Source: Amphimedon queenslandica
Lineage: Eukaryota > Porifera > Demospongiae > Haplosclerida > Niphatidae
Direction of reading: 5' to 3'
Length of the DNA stretch: 64,000 bases
Assembly (NCBI RefSeq): GCF_000090795.2
Contig: NW_003546247.1
Coordinates: forward strand, 219,778-283,777
Positions within the stretch are counted from its first letter, which is position 1. Every line of letters starts with the position of its first letter. The notes below the pieces were generated by a model. It was not told the DNA's origin. It saw only the letters and a list, made by a program, of their open reading frames with translations, and ran no database searches. Shown here one piece after another: positions 42,830-55,288 of this stretch. A program made the position numbers and the translations under genes.

Positions 42830-45140
42830 TAAAAATTCTTTAATTTACCTTTAAAACTAATCGTCCTTGAGCATATTAGTTGACCATGTAAAAGAATCTG
42901 ATTCGGGTAATGCAGCATGTAGTGTTGCTGTAGTAGAAAGCTTTCATTTGGGTATATAGCTGTAAAGGTGACATGGTCCTCTTTAATTAGAACTCTAAGA
43001 TAACCAGCAATGTTGGATGAGACAAAATAAGTGTTATTTGCAGTTTTTTAAAAGTATGAGGAAGAATGTATATTTCAAATCATATTCTGGAACATTGTCT
43101 CCAACCAAAAATGGGAAAATTATGGGTCGTCTCGTTGGCCAAGTATCAAATTTTGAGTGAAGGAACAAATGGATTGATCATTTAAGGGTGCTGCACCACC
43201 GCCCACACAAATTCTTTAATCTGTTGCTAAGGGAGCTGTTTCTCTCAAAGTACTTTACGAATCATAATGAAACCAGTACTAGTTACAAGACAGTAACTAA
43301 ATAAGTTAGTAAGCTACCTTGGAGCCTTTAACTCATAATAGCTATGGCATCAAGAGCTAAAATACTAAAGATTTTTCAAAAGCAAAAAACTCCTCTTACT
43401 TTCGATTTGAATAACCAGATTTCTAGGTGAAGGTAGTTTTTAACCAAACAAATTGATTAACATAAAGATATTTCTACTAGTAATGCCACTATCTTTGATT
43501 TTCATATTGCTCAACACGACATTTTCCTATATTAGCCCTCTTTAATTGAAATATCTCTATGTTTCTGTATGTGTAATCATGTAAAGAGGCTATTGTAAAT
43601 TTGGTCTGATTCTGATCACTACAGGCAAAGTTTTTTTTGAAAGTTAGCATTTTTCTGGCATAAAACACCAATTTCAAAATCTAAACTTCATTTTAGAGCT
43701 TTATATATTTCCATTCCCTTTCTTAAAGTTTTTCCATTAAAATAAAACCAATTTTTAGTGGAGCATAAAGAACCTAATAAGATTCTTATGTGGGACACTT
43801 GTATGGCTTAAGCATTCCTTCATAAAATAACTCTTGCTATAGGCAGCACCCTTAATGGCTTATTTCCAGTGTCAGGGTAGCCACAATCAAAACTCCGCAC
43901 TGTTGGCTTAGTGTCATGTACTTTGCTGTGAATACAATGTCCAATTGTAACCGATACTCATCCTTAGATGAGTTCATGGAAGATATCATGGCATACCCTG
44001 CAATGACTGTAAAGTATTTTAAATCGTTCAGTATACTTCTATTTTTTGTTCCACATTCCTTGCTTTTCTGTTCTGTAGTATCTGATGCCACTTCGGAACA
44101 CATTCTGTCATGCTCTGCTGGAGTATAAAGAATGAATTGCTAAGCAGTGAATTTTTTTGATGAACTCTCTTTTGTTGCTAATTGTGAATGGAAAAAGTGT
44201 CGGGCAAACAATATGGACTGTTTGAAGTCACCTATTGTGTGGCTTGCAAAATTGTCAGCTAGAATAGCATTTAAGAGATGGACCACTGTTAATTGTTATT
44301 TCTTCCGTAGACAGTAGGGTTGAAGTATGTCATTAACTCCATCTGCTCAGCAAGTGAGTGCTTCACAATTGTAAAAAAATTGATTTGTATGTCGATTGCA
44401 ATTTAGTGTGCAAATTGGCGATAATGAAGACAATGCACCAAAGATTGTGAATTTTATTGCTGGACCCCAAAGGATTGCAAACTGGTAGCTTATATTGTGT
44501 TATAAATTTTAAGGAGTTTTGCCATTGTTGAGAAAAGTAAGTGTGTCAGGTGCATCATCCTTTCTGAAAATCATAGTACATGTCTGTGCCGCTTTGATTA
44601 TGACTGGAAAAAATTGTTCATGGGATGTTATTTTCTAACAGCTAGTGTGGAGCAAAGAAATGTAATGAAGAATATCAATTTGTTTTATTTTGATACTTTT
44701 TGAGCCTGAGAATTGATAAACATAGTACCCAGAACCAACTTTAATTTCCATTGCTTCCTGTAGTAAAAAACAATTCAGCTGTGTATGTTATTCATGTTTT
44801 AACTTACTGGCACTGAAAAATTCATTTCAAATGAATTTTTCTTGTAAGTATTTTGTCTCTAATTCTGAAAACAATTTTGTCTTGTTTTGAAAAACCTATC
44901 AACATCTAATTTGTTGATTCCTTCTGCCAGTTTCAATCGAACAGCTGAATGAAGATACTGTGTGGTATTATTAAAAATAGAATGGCAGTTGGTAATAATG
45001 TCATGAATTGCAACTTGTGATAGTTTATGTACCTCTAGCCATCTGATGTGTTGTTGACTGAAATGGGCATGTATCAAGGTACTTGTACTTACTAGTAAAC
45101 TCTTGACAATCACTCTTATGGTGTAGTAAATCACTAATAT
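42830..45140 (-). pseudogene. Unnamed transposase-like family, copy 2 (minus), split by a MITE
   Basis: On minus from about 45140: VHKLSQVAIHDIITNCHSIF, then LETKYLQEKFI and NEFF (about 44880-44820). Later come LLNAILADNFASHTIGDFKQ, SILFARHFFHSQLATKESSS and TPAEHDRMCSEVASD (about 44270-44080), and YFTVIAG with CHDIFHEL (about 44010-43965), the PHDIMHDL-type motif. At 43855 a MITE interrupts; beyond it (below 43182) the frame resumes with IAGYLRVLIKEDHVTFTAIY and HYMLHYPNQILLHGQLI (about 42975-42890). This corresponds to the HYMIHYP-QI-GPL block of the family. More N-terminal sequence may lie up to about 45610 but is not secure. Multiple breaks are present. Confidence 0.72.
43182..43855. mobile_element. 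MITE with TTAA target duplication (Kolobok- or piggyBac-like)
   Basis: TTAA at 43182-43185 and 43852-43855 flank a 666-bp element with a short inverted repeat GGGTGCTGC/GCAGCACCC. TTAA duplications are used by piggyBac and Kolobok. The purine start (GG) fits Kolobok better than the CC start of piggyBac (inference). It interrupts the minus-strand gene around it, whose motifs resume on the other side. No transposase is seen inside. Confidence 0.78.
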
Positions 45141-45636
45141 CTTCCAAAGATATATGATTCACTTATGCCATACTATTAGATATCATGTTGTTAGCAGCGG
45201 GTGCAATATTCATATATACTTAATATAATAAATATGCAATGGCCAATGTACTTACAGTATTTGAGTCAGTTTTCTTTCAATAGATTCTTAATTTACATTG
45301 AGCATGAACAGCTTAATTAAATTAATCTAAATCGTCCACAAGTGCTATCAAAATAGGTCCATCAATTATGTTTCATACATTTGTTTTAACAGTCAAATCT
45401 TGAAAATTAACAAATTATATTCATACCTGCCAATGTAACTAATTATTGCCTGGGAGAGGTTACGGAGAAAAGTTGTCACATCTTTAACATCTAGGACCTG
45501 CAGGTTAGACATTGCACTTTCAAAGTCTGTCACTTGCATGATATATGCATGCACAGTTAAAAGCCATATTTTGGCCTCTCTAACCAGAGTCCTAACTTCT
45601 CCCAAGATGACTACCTGTCTGTCTTTACGGACTTTT

Positions 45637-48600
45637 CAGAAATATTGCGGCCAGTGCAACTTTAGTTGTTTTGAAGAAGTGAGATTGATGAAGCATATTA
45701 GGATCACTCATTCTAATATTTTTGATTTTATTACCGTATAGCTCAAAAATTTCAAAGCTGAAACTTTCACAATTTTTTGGGGTTTTGGCCTGCAACGCAG
45801 ACTTTTCATAGCACGAATTCAAAAAGGTGTGGTGAAGTAGGCATAGGCTTGCCTTAATTAATTGAGCTTATGTGTCTTTACTGTCTTAAAATGGCCTCTA
45901 TCAATTGTATCTCAAACAAGACCAAAACTCTCTTGCAGTAATGCTTTTTATTTGCTAGATGCTGTGGGAGCTCTCCCAATTTTAAAGTATAGAGCTACTA
46001 GACACACCCTCAATGCAATGACTTAGGGTCATTCACAAAAGTTTTAATTGCAAAAATCTTTTTTCACGCATTTCCTGAAGTTTGTACCCATGAAAGTTTT
46101 GAGCAATTTCCATTAAGTGTTCAAAATGTGGCTTATTATTCAAAAAATGAGATATATATATATATATAAAGTACTGTGGCAAATGACACCGAAAACTAGG
46201 TATTACACATGTAGTAACAAATGATGAAAGTAACAAATGATTTGTGACTGCCACATAAAGCCGTGAGCCAATTCTGTTCAGCATTAGAGTAGTTAAAGGA
46301 GTCATCAATTTGGATGTCACAGTACTCACATAAATGTAGTGTACTGGATTCAAATCTGACCTCAAAAATTTCTGAAACTTTTGAAGGAAATAATGTCAAT
46401 GACTAGGTTTAGTGTGAGCAATAACCGGGAAAAGTTTTATGAAAACCACTTTCATGACACCACCGTATGTTTTAACAAGTATTATATATTGTATAATTGT
46501 TAAGTTTTGTAAATTGAAACCAATACCAATTTGTATGGGAGCCAAATGGTAATTGTTTCTATGAAATGGTGAGAAATTGTTGCAATATCAGTGTGCTTAT
46601 TATGCTTAGTTAAACTATGATAGTTTTTTCACTGTAAACTCATTCATTGTTTGTAGGCTCTATATGGTAACCCTGATGTATGAGAGCTATTGGGAGTACT
46701 CCCATCAGGCTACTGACAGCAATAAAAGAGATGTTTATAATGGTGCATATTATAAGACTCAGCTTGTTTTTAGTTGTTGTCAAAATGCTCTACATCTTTT
46801 TTTGTATTTTCATGTAATTGAGGATGCCAATCCATTAAGTTCAAAAGCTGGGAATTACAAATTAGTTACATGTATTATTTCTATTCTGATGACAATTGTA
46901 AATTTTATTACATAGGATATCGCTATTATACAATTGGAAAACATTCAACCTGTTATAGATCATTTTAGTCAATGTTCCTTTGGGCAAAGTCTTAAAATAT
47001 CAAAGCATTTGGGTGTGATGCCACATTAAAACAATTTGTGTCACAGATAAACAAGCTTTCAGAGGTAAAGGGCCTATAAATTGAAAGGGTTCTTTATATT
47101 TGTTACAGGCTGTTGAACTAATAATTCATGAATAACACACTTATAATGTATATGCAGCAGTTATTGCTATGGCTGGAGATACTACAGCATTAAGTTTCAC
47201 TGGTGGATTTAAAGAGTGGGTGGCATTTTCATTGCCAAAGTGTCGTAGGTGATTCGCAGTGTTATCTGATATGTCAGTTATGGTAAATGTAATAAACATT
47301 TTCTGTAATAGTTTCATGCTCAGTCATTTCTCTTGTGGACACTTTCAGCATATCATGATGAGCTACTTTTGATTGAAGAAGGGAGTTTCATGTTTTCTGT
47401 AGCATATGGTACGAATAAGCAATAAGAATTTATACAATTACCTGGATTTGACATAACTAAGTGTCTCCCATATGATGTGATGCATGCTGTCATTGAGGGT
47501 GTTGTAGCTACACATTTACAAGTCCTTTTGCCATACTTTAGCAAGGAAAAGAAGTTTCTCACTTTAGACTAACTAAAACTTCTCATTAGGTCACACAATT
47601 ATGGTTATTCTGACAAAGCCATCTCAAATAATAAAGAAAAGATCATTCATACTTATCATGTAAAGCAATGAGGTATTTCACTATGCTATAATTGTTTATG
47701 CTTCCCTTATACAGCATTTCAATTGATGTCGTTGATACATCTATCGCCATTTCTTATTGTCAGTTATATGGATGATGTGGATGTGTATTGGGTTTGATAC
47801 TGTCTGCTACGGCATATTTGTGACATATTTCGTACTACTAAAGTGTATCCTGATGATTCTACTTGACTGGCTTCGATTGTTAAAGCATATCTAGAATGTT
47901 TCACTGTTCTCTATTCTCACGTTAATTTGGCACTCAAAATGCATTTCGTAATCCATCTAGCTGAGCAAATGGAACAGAAAGCTTTCTTAGAACTTATAAT
48001 GAATGCTTCTTTGTGATGCAAGTGTGGACCATGGAAGTACCATTGGTGCATGCAATTTGAATGCAAAAATGCCCAAATGAAGGGATTTGTTACTAACTGT
48101 ATGAAGAAGGTATCATATTTCGTAGCTGTATGAAACCAGTAGTGCCTATGTTATCATCTTGTGGTTCATCATACTTGTCAGCATTATTTGTCATTGCTTT
48201 ATAATGAACATCATGTTATGTCAGCTAGAGTGATGGTTCAAATTTGTCATTATTTTAAGTAACCAAATAATTTTTACTTACATTATTATTATTATATTTA
48301 TGTAGGTACCTTATGTAACTTGTTTGTTGACATGCAAGAGCTTAAACTACTGTTTCGCACTTCGGAATATGTGATTCAGGGAATTAGGTAAGTCAATAAA
48401 CATTTTTTGTGACTTTAGAAATTATATTATTTTAGGTCTAAAATTGTAATAATAATCGGAGTCAAATATCTAACTGGAAAAGTCATTTGTGCGACCAGAG
48501 GCAATGATAACTATTTTTTATATCATATAATGCCTGAGATTTTGGTATGTGAAAATGAGATTTTTATGGTAAAGCCACTAAAATTTAGAGAATTTTCAAA

Positions 48601-48660
48601 GAATTTATGTGCTTATGAAGTGTCATTGATAGACTCTGCAGACATAAAACCATTTTAGTG
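45637..48660 (+). pseudogene. Unnamed transposase-like family, copy 1 (plus)
   Basis: A C2H2 finger YCGQCNFSCFEEVRLMKHIR plus ITHS opens it (45646-45717). After a poorly readable stretch: LHLFLYFHVIEDANPLSSKA and GNYKLVTCI (46787-46880), MAGDTTALSFTGGFKEWVAF (about 47170-47235), and PGFDITKCLPYDVMHAVIEG (about 47440-47500) with VVATHLQVLLPYF. Then MHFVIHLAEQMEQKAFLELI (about 47938-48000), WKYHWCMQFECKNAQMKGFV (about 48033-48095), and a C-terminal KLLFRTSEYVIQGIR joined across a GT-AG intron (48389-48437) to SKIVIIIGVKYL and LCAYEVSLIDSADIKPF, stop 48656. Several stops and frameshifts occur. PYDVMHAVIEG and WCM-x-FE-x-KN tie it to copies 2 and 3. It lies head-to-head with copy 2. Confidence 0.75.
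45760..46640. other. Poorly readable stretch inside copy 1
   Basis: The minus strand shows weakly gene-like text (LCEYCDIQIDDSFNYSNAEQ at about 46328-46270, HFEHLMEIAQNFHGYKLQEM at about 46130-46070) that I cannot assign. A short (TA)n run lies at about 46150-46167. Confidence 0.35.
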
Positions 48661-49144
48661 ACTCTACATTTATGGAGTTTTAGACAATAAACATCAATAA
48701 TATTAAGTTGAAAGGAACAGAGCAAAAAGAGTTATAATTACATAAAGATAGCTAAGAATGAACTGAACTGTTGAGAAATCACAGTCTAAAAAGCAGTATG
48801 GCACTTAATAGCAATCCACATGAGTACTTCCAAGATATATCAGCCAAAGTTGAGTTGGTAGAAAAAACCCAAGCTGTATTCAGGCATCTGAAGAATTGAA
48901 TTAATAGTGATTACATTTGCTTTTACAAGGTGTGATAATGTAGTAATTACGTTGCATTTGCATTCATTTTTATCATGCCGTACATCTTATTTTAATTTAA
49001 CTGATTGTATTGGCTGATATTACCACAACTAGCCCCATTTCTTGGAAGGCAATATCTTTTCCACCCACCGCCATATATGCATATGTGTACACTTAGGCAC
49101 ACACCCATGCTGTTTCTCATGCCCAGCTACATCAATTGTATTTT
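48661..49144. other. Non-coding spacer
   Basis: Nothing recognisable lies between copy 1 and the DIRS element. Confidence 0.45.
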
Positions 49145-49214
49145 AAATAATGATTAACACTCAGTTTATCATAGTTAATGGGAGGATAACTACACACCTG
49201 TAGGCTGGTTGGCC
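49145..49214 (+). repeat. DIRS terminal direct repeat, left
   Basis: TGATTAACACTCAGTTTATC through TGTAGGCTGGTTGGCC; roughly 85-90 percent similar by eye to 54418-54487. Confidence 0.85.
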
Positions 49215-52200
49215 AAATTCTTAGTTCAGTAACATCTTGCAGCAGTGGCTTCTCATCAGTCTCCTGTTTAGTTTTGTCTTTTACTTTGTTTTTGCTATCC
49301 TGCATCAAGTTATCTGGCAAGCTGTGGAGATGCCCAAGTCACAACAGGGAGTGAAGGCTGGAAGTGGCAGAAGTACTACTACTAGTTCCCACGCTGGTCA
49401 CAGTCGTGCAATCTGCACTGTGACCACAGCCTCTGCTGTCTCGGACACCATAGCCAGTACCTCCCTAGAGGTAGAGGTTGTCCTAGGATGCGTGCCTCTG
49501 TGTATAGTCAGTCCAGTTCTGCACAGGAAGCTAGACCTCCACGAGCCGAGGAAGAAGACGTGCAATTAATGGACCTATCTACCCCAGTTTTGGCTTTGTC
49601 CCTGCAACAGCTGCTGGAGATAGCAAAAGCTCTTTTACTTTTGATGCCGAGCTGATTACCCCCTTCACTATGCTTGACCCGGTTGCTGACACTCCAACTG
49701 GTAAAGCAAGTTTTGCGAGTGAACCTACCAAAGTACCAGGTGCTTGAAGGCAGAGTTCAGTGTATTTTGTCATTGCATGTCCCTCAATAGTAGTGTTGTG
49801 TGATGGCACGTGTTTGTTGATGTATTGTATAGACCAACTCAAGCATTTTGGTTTGGTTTATGTTCGTTTGTTTACTTGTGACATCCTTGCACCTTGGCAA
49901 TCCTAGTGGCCTCTGACTAGGTCATGGTTGTGCCACTTGGTTTTGTTGCTGGGCCACCCGGTCTGGGTGCATTTGCATGTAATGGCTGTCCATGTATAGC
50001 ATGTACATATGGCCATTGTTTTATTTGTTGGATTGTGTTTGCTGTTTGTGTTCATGAGTCTGTTGTGTCATGGCGAATGTTGATTATGTATTTCATGTGA
50101 CGTGACCTTATGGTTGTGTACTGTCCTGGGTAATTGCTAGTGGGGAGGTTCTGTGGTAGTCTCAGTAGGGGGTACAGTCATGACTGTGGTAGGGCTATCT
50201 AAACAGCTGGGCTATTGGAGGACAGTGCTCAGGGCTTGAATCAACCTCCTGGGACTGCTTTGTTATGTATTTTCTAAGCCTGAGTTCAATGCCAGCTCTA
50301 GCTGCTATTTCCAGTGTCCCATTGCTGCATTCTTCAGGCCCAGTTGTACAGCCACCTGTGTCACTACCACTGCTACCTGGTGGTTCCGACATTTTTTTCA
50401 CATAGTCTTCAAGCTTTTAACCTGTCTGTCTCATCTAAACAGTTCCCTCAGAAGCTGGTCACTAAGGTCAGATCAGGTCAGTCTGTGAAAATGCGGGATT
50501 TGCTGTGTGACAACATCAATCTCCTGAGTCATCTGGAGCCTTTTGAAAGTAACCCAGCTTTTGCAGGGCCCAGCAAGACCATACTTGAGGGAGATCTCAT
50601 CTATTACATTGTGGTTGTATTGTTTTATGGCCTACATTGCCATGCATACACCTGACCACAATGCAAGACACATGCTGGCGTATGCTTGTCTTCTGATTAA
50701 GGAATCATTGAAGCACCCTGGGAATTCCTGGATGGAATATAACAGAGCCTTCTGGCAGCAGGCAGCAATTGATGCATCTAAACCTTGGAAAATTTTTCAC
50801 TCCAATATACAGACAGCTACTATTTTGGGCAGAGCCCTCATACATCCTGGTACATTTTGTACTCCCTGCTTTGAGGCTGACCATAAGACATAACACTGTG
50901 CTTGGCAATTCTTTGTCCCACCCCCGATGCCAAGGCCTAACATGGGTAAGAGAGCTGAGTCTACTTTGCGAATATGTATTTCATGGAACAGAGGCAAATA
51001 TGTTTTGCCAAGATGTGCATTCAGGCATGTGTGTGCCGAATGCTATTGTGATCACAGGGCAAGCGACTGTCCCAAGTTACCCTTTGATTCTGAGTACAGG
51101 AGAACCAGAGCTATATCTGTCACCCCTGACAAGCAGGGGTGGTCTGGACCACCCTCCACATGAACACTATTGACTTCATTTTGTGTATGTATTAGCCTTG
51201 CTATGTGATGCTTAATTGTTTTTCATTTATGATACTTAGTCCTATGGGCTACTATAATTATTGATTATGACATTATTGATGTTTTCCTTTAGTGATGATA
51301 AATTGTGAATCATTGTTCCCCACTAGAGTCACATGTATTGCCATCCCAGTCCCCGTTGTCTCGACCTCACTGCAACATAAATAATGGCTACTACCTTTAC
51401 ACTCAAGATCTTTTGGACTTGGACTTGGGTAGTACTTTCTTAGGCCATGCTGCTTGGCCTTGCTATGTGTCACTACTGCATCTTTCAAACTGGACTCAGT
51501 TTTTGACTAGTCATCCTAATCAAGCCTTTGCAGCTTACATTGCTCAAGGTGTTTCTAGACAATTTGATTAGTTTTCAGCAGTGGTTTTCAGCAGACAAAG
51601 ACACAGCTAAGGACTGCAAGTAGAAATCATCCGTCGGCTATGAATCAACCCACCGCTGTTACCGAACGTATTCAATGTGAGTATCCCCAACATTTTGCTC
51701 CCTCTCATACTCATCCGTAGACTCAGCAGTGTCAGAGATTGTGAAGATGGGGAGGGGCACGAACATTATCAAGATTGACAATAGGGATGCATACCGGTTT
51801 GTTCCTGTACATCCACATGATATGTATTTGCTCGCAATAACTTGGCAGAATGTCACTTATCTTGACCGTGCTCTTGCATTTGGCCTCAGGTCTGCTCCCA
51901 AGATATTCTCTGCAGAGTCTGACATGATAGCCTGGGCTCTGCATTGCTGTGGATTATCACAGCAGATTCACTATTTGCATAATTTTTTCCTGTTTGTTCA
52001 CCCATCTGAGTAGAATGGGGCAGAGACGCTTGTTAATGCACTCCAGACCTTGGATTTTATAGGTGTTCCTGTTGCAAAACACAAGGTCGAGAGTCCATCT
52101 TGAAGCCTTACCTTTCTTGGGATTGTCCTTGATACCATGTCTTTTCAACTTCGCCTCCCAGCTAATAAACTTCGTTGTGTTAAGGGTATAGTGGCAATGT

Positions 52201-54204
52201 GGCTATCTAGGAATTCTTGCACTCGCAAGAAGTTGGAGTGTTTTCTAGGACACTTGGTACAAGCAGCCACTGTAATTCAGCCGGGTCGCACTTTTTTGAG
52301 GGAGTTGTTCAAGTTCCTTCACAAAGTCAAGAAGCCACACCGCTTCATTCAGTTGACTGCAACAGCAAAGGCGGATGGTGGGATTGTTTTTTGCAGAGGT
52401 GGAATGGCTGCTCATTCTTTCCTGTTCCTGTACCTACAGTCCATCTTTACAGTGATGCCTCCACATCCTTTGGTTGCAGGGCCTTTTGCCCAAGGCAGGG
52501 AATGGTTCTCCATACCCTGGCTTCCTGGATCAGACCTTGCTGGGATTACTGCACTGGAGTTAGCCCCAGTAGTCTTAGCACCAGCTGTGTGTGGAAGATT
52601 TTGGACAGGTCAACATGTGTGTTGCCACTCAGATAGTATGGGAGTAGTTGGTATGCTGCAGTCATGTACAGCACAGACAAACTACCAAATGCATCTCCAG
52701 CGATGTTTCTCTTTGTATTGTGCCATGTTCAATTTCTCGTACTCAGTGTCATATATTCCATGTCACATGAATGTGGCTTCAGATGCATTATCAAGCAATG
52801 ATTTACTGTTATTCTTTTCTCTGTTTCCACAGACACCCTGGTCTCCCATACCTCCAGCGATTCTAGACATTTTGGCTCCGTCATCGCCAACTTGGGGCTC
52901 GGTTGCTTGGACTACACAGTTCAGCAGATCTTTGAAGGAGGTCTTTCCCCATCAACACTGGCCTCATAGTCTTCATGGAGAAGCAGATACCTATTGTTAT
53001 GTAGACAGTACCACTTGATCCCCTTACCACTGACTGAACTCATACTGTGTAGATTTGTTACTTTCCTTCATAAATCTTTTCTCTCTTTAGGCACAATTAA
53101 ACTATATCTAGTAGCTATCAGACACATGCAGATATGACAAGGATTATCAGACCCATTGCTGTCATCTCTGCCACAGCTCCATTATGTCTTGTGTGGAATA
53201 CAGAGTGCCCCAGTCCCTACACCGCAGAGGGAAGGGTTACCCATTACTCCACTTTTGTTGAAAGCTATTCATTCAGTGTGGTCCAAAGTATCTCTGGAGG
53301 ATGACAAGGTCATGTTGTGGGCAGCATTCTGTCTTGGCTTTTTTGCATTCCTACGGGCTGGAGATTTCATTTCATCTCCTGGGAGCATTTTGCTAGCTAC
53401 TGTGGATGTTCGTGTGGACTCACACACATTCCCAACTTTGCTGTCTATCTTCCTTCACTGCAGTATGACCAACGCATATGGAGCTGGTACAAAAAAATAT
53501 GTGGGAAGAACTGGGGATACACTGTGTCCGGTTAGTGCATTGTTAGTGTATTTGGCTGTAAGACAGCCATGTTCTGGTCCACTCTTCCTTTATAAGGATA
53601 GAACCCCACTTACTAGAGCCAGACTTATGAAGGAGCAGCAGGATGCTCTTCAAAAGGTAGGGAGTCAGGCTATAGTGGGATACTTTTAGAATTGGTGCTA
53701 CGATGACAGCAGCTGCAGCTGGCCTGAGTAACTCCCTTATTAAAACTCTGGGTGGGTGGCGGTCATCTGCCTTCCAACACTGTCAGGCATCTCACCAGCA
53801 GTTGGCTTCCGTCTCTTGCACACTTGTGTCTAGCTAAACTCACTAAATTTAATTCTTTTCCAATTAATTTTTGTGTCTATTTGTAGCTTGTCTTGTTTTT
53901 GTTTTTTTTGTGGTCATGTTTTGTGCAGTTATAGTGTATTTTTGGTATTAAGGAGTGTGGTGCACCATGTATACAAGTGCACCAGTGGAGGATATTGTAT
54001 AACTGCAATACTCACTCCACACTGTATTATATCACTGCCTACATAGCATTGAATAGATGTAGACATAGGAGCCTGTGCCCATTGCATTTAAATAGGTAGT
54101 AACCGAAATGAAAGGTTAGTGAGAGAGAGAGTTACCCTATCCAAGTTCATAGCTCATATTAAGCCTTACTATTAATCCCCCTCGGGGCTTGGCATTATCA
54201 GGCT

Positions 54205-54417
54205 GATAGTGATGTCTAAACTGACCTAACTTACTTCCTAAGCCATCACCATCTGATAGCTAAGGACAGCAAACAGTCTGGCCAGACTATAATCAAGGGG
54301 ATGCATGGCACTGCATCCCAAAATATTTATAAGTTCAGCCCGGGGTGTGGCCATCACAGTCCTACCAAACCGTCTCCTCTATGTCTGGACATTGTTAAAG
54401 GGACTGCACGAGACGTT
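54205..54417 (+). repeat. Dispersed repeat, copy A (DIRS 3' region)
   Basis: Direct repeat of 59161-59378, close to 90 percent similar by eye. Both share GCCATCACCATCTGATAGCT, GGGGATGCATGG and CCTACCAAACCGTCTCCTCT. It lies between the recombinase gene and the right terminal repeat of the DIRS element, so it is probably part of its 3' untranslated region. Confidence 0.85.
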
Positions 54418-54487
54418 AAATACTGATTAACACTCAGTTAATCATAGTTAACGCGAGGATGACCACACCCTGTAGGCTGGTTGGCCT
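54418..54487 (+). repeat. DIRS terminal direct repeat, right
   Basis: Right partner of 49145-49214. Confidence 0.85.
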
Positions 54488-55288
54488 GCCCAATATGTAT
54501 AGGAAATAACGTCATAATAATATTGTAAGACCTATTGAAATATTCATGAAATATTGTTGTACCACTGCTCGTGAGTGCTTCATAAGGTAGCATATTACTC
54601 TATAGTAGTATAGAGTACCCATGGCAACTAGATTCCAGCAACACCACCACACCTTGAAGGCAGGATGGAGGATATCTGCACTGCACCTCCTGGCTCTATA
54701 CTCCACTACTGTGGCGTCAGCGGCACAGCCACTAGTGTTGAGCTTACATTTAGGTAACTTGAGGTTTTAAAGTAGCTTTACAAACCATTATAGCAAGCAG
54801 TTTGCAAGACATTATTTTGTAATGTATACATATTCATATACTATTTACATAATGCTGATAGTTGTAACTTTTCTTTTGCTGTTATTAAAAATTAATTATA
54901 CTACTAACTGTCTAACTGTAGTCTTGCCCCATCTATGCCAAATCTTCAATTATAAGTAATAATGAACAGATTTGTAGGATCTTCATGGTATATATCTGTA
55001 TTAGAATCTTAATAGAAATCAGATTTCTGTTTGTAAACTGTAGTGTAGATCAAGATTTTCACATGCATGCCGAGAAATGAAGTTATGGCCATGTGTGGGT
55101 GTCTTGTATTTGTGTTGTGGACAGACATGTACTACGTACATGTACATGTACATCACCATTATATACGGAAATGTAAAATAAGGTAAATCTGTTAATACTG
55201 TTATTGTTACTGTGTCACCTTTAAGCGATATATATTACTCAAAAACATTTAGTATAATGGATCACTGTAGGTGCTTGTCACATTTTAC
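54488..55288. other. Non-coding spacer
   Basis: No gene seen between the DIRS end and the giant inverted repeat. A short run of ACATGTACATGTA-type words lies at about 55125-55155. Confidence 0.45.

Larger units (their letters stand above)
49145..54487 (+). mobile_element. DIRS-type tyrosine-recombinase retroelement, broken
   Basis: A fossil. Parts in order on plus: a 5' region and gag-like part (about 49330-51160, ending in a Cys/His-rich SWNRGKYVLPRCAFRHVC segment), reverse transcriptase (about 51600-52120, with PFGLRSAPK-like LAFGLRSAPKIFS), RNase H (about 52440-52800), and a tyrosine recombinase (about 53050-53840, with [14 protein letters not shown] and [18 protein letters not shown]). 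A tyrosine recombinase in place of a DDE integrase defines DIRS/Ngaro-type elements. A repeat of about 70 bp (49145-49214) recurs directly at 54418-54487, consistent with the split direct repeats of this order. The copy has several breaks but retains long open stretches, so it is of intermediate age. Confidence 0.88.

Noticed and set aside
45538-45640. A shared bidirectional promoter for the head-to-head family copies
   Set aside because: No promoter elements are visible and both copies are broken; independent insertions explain the layout as well.
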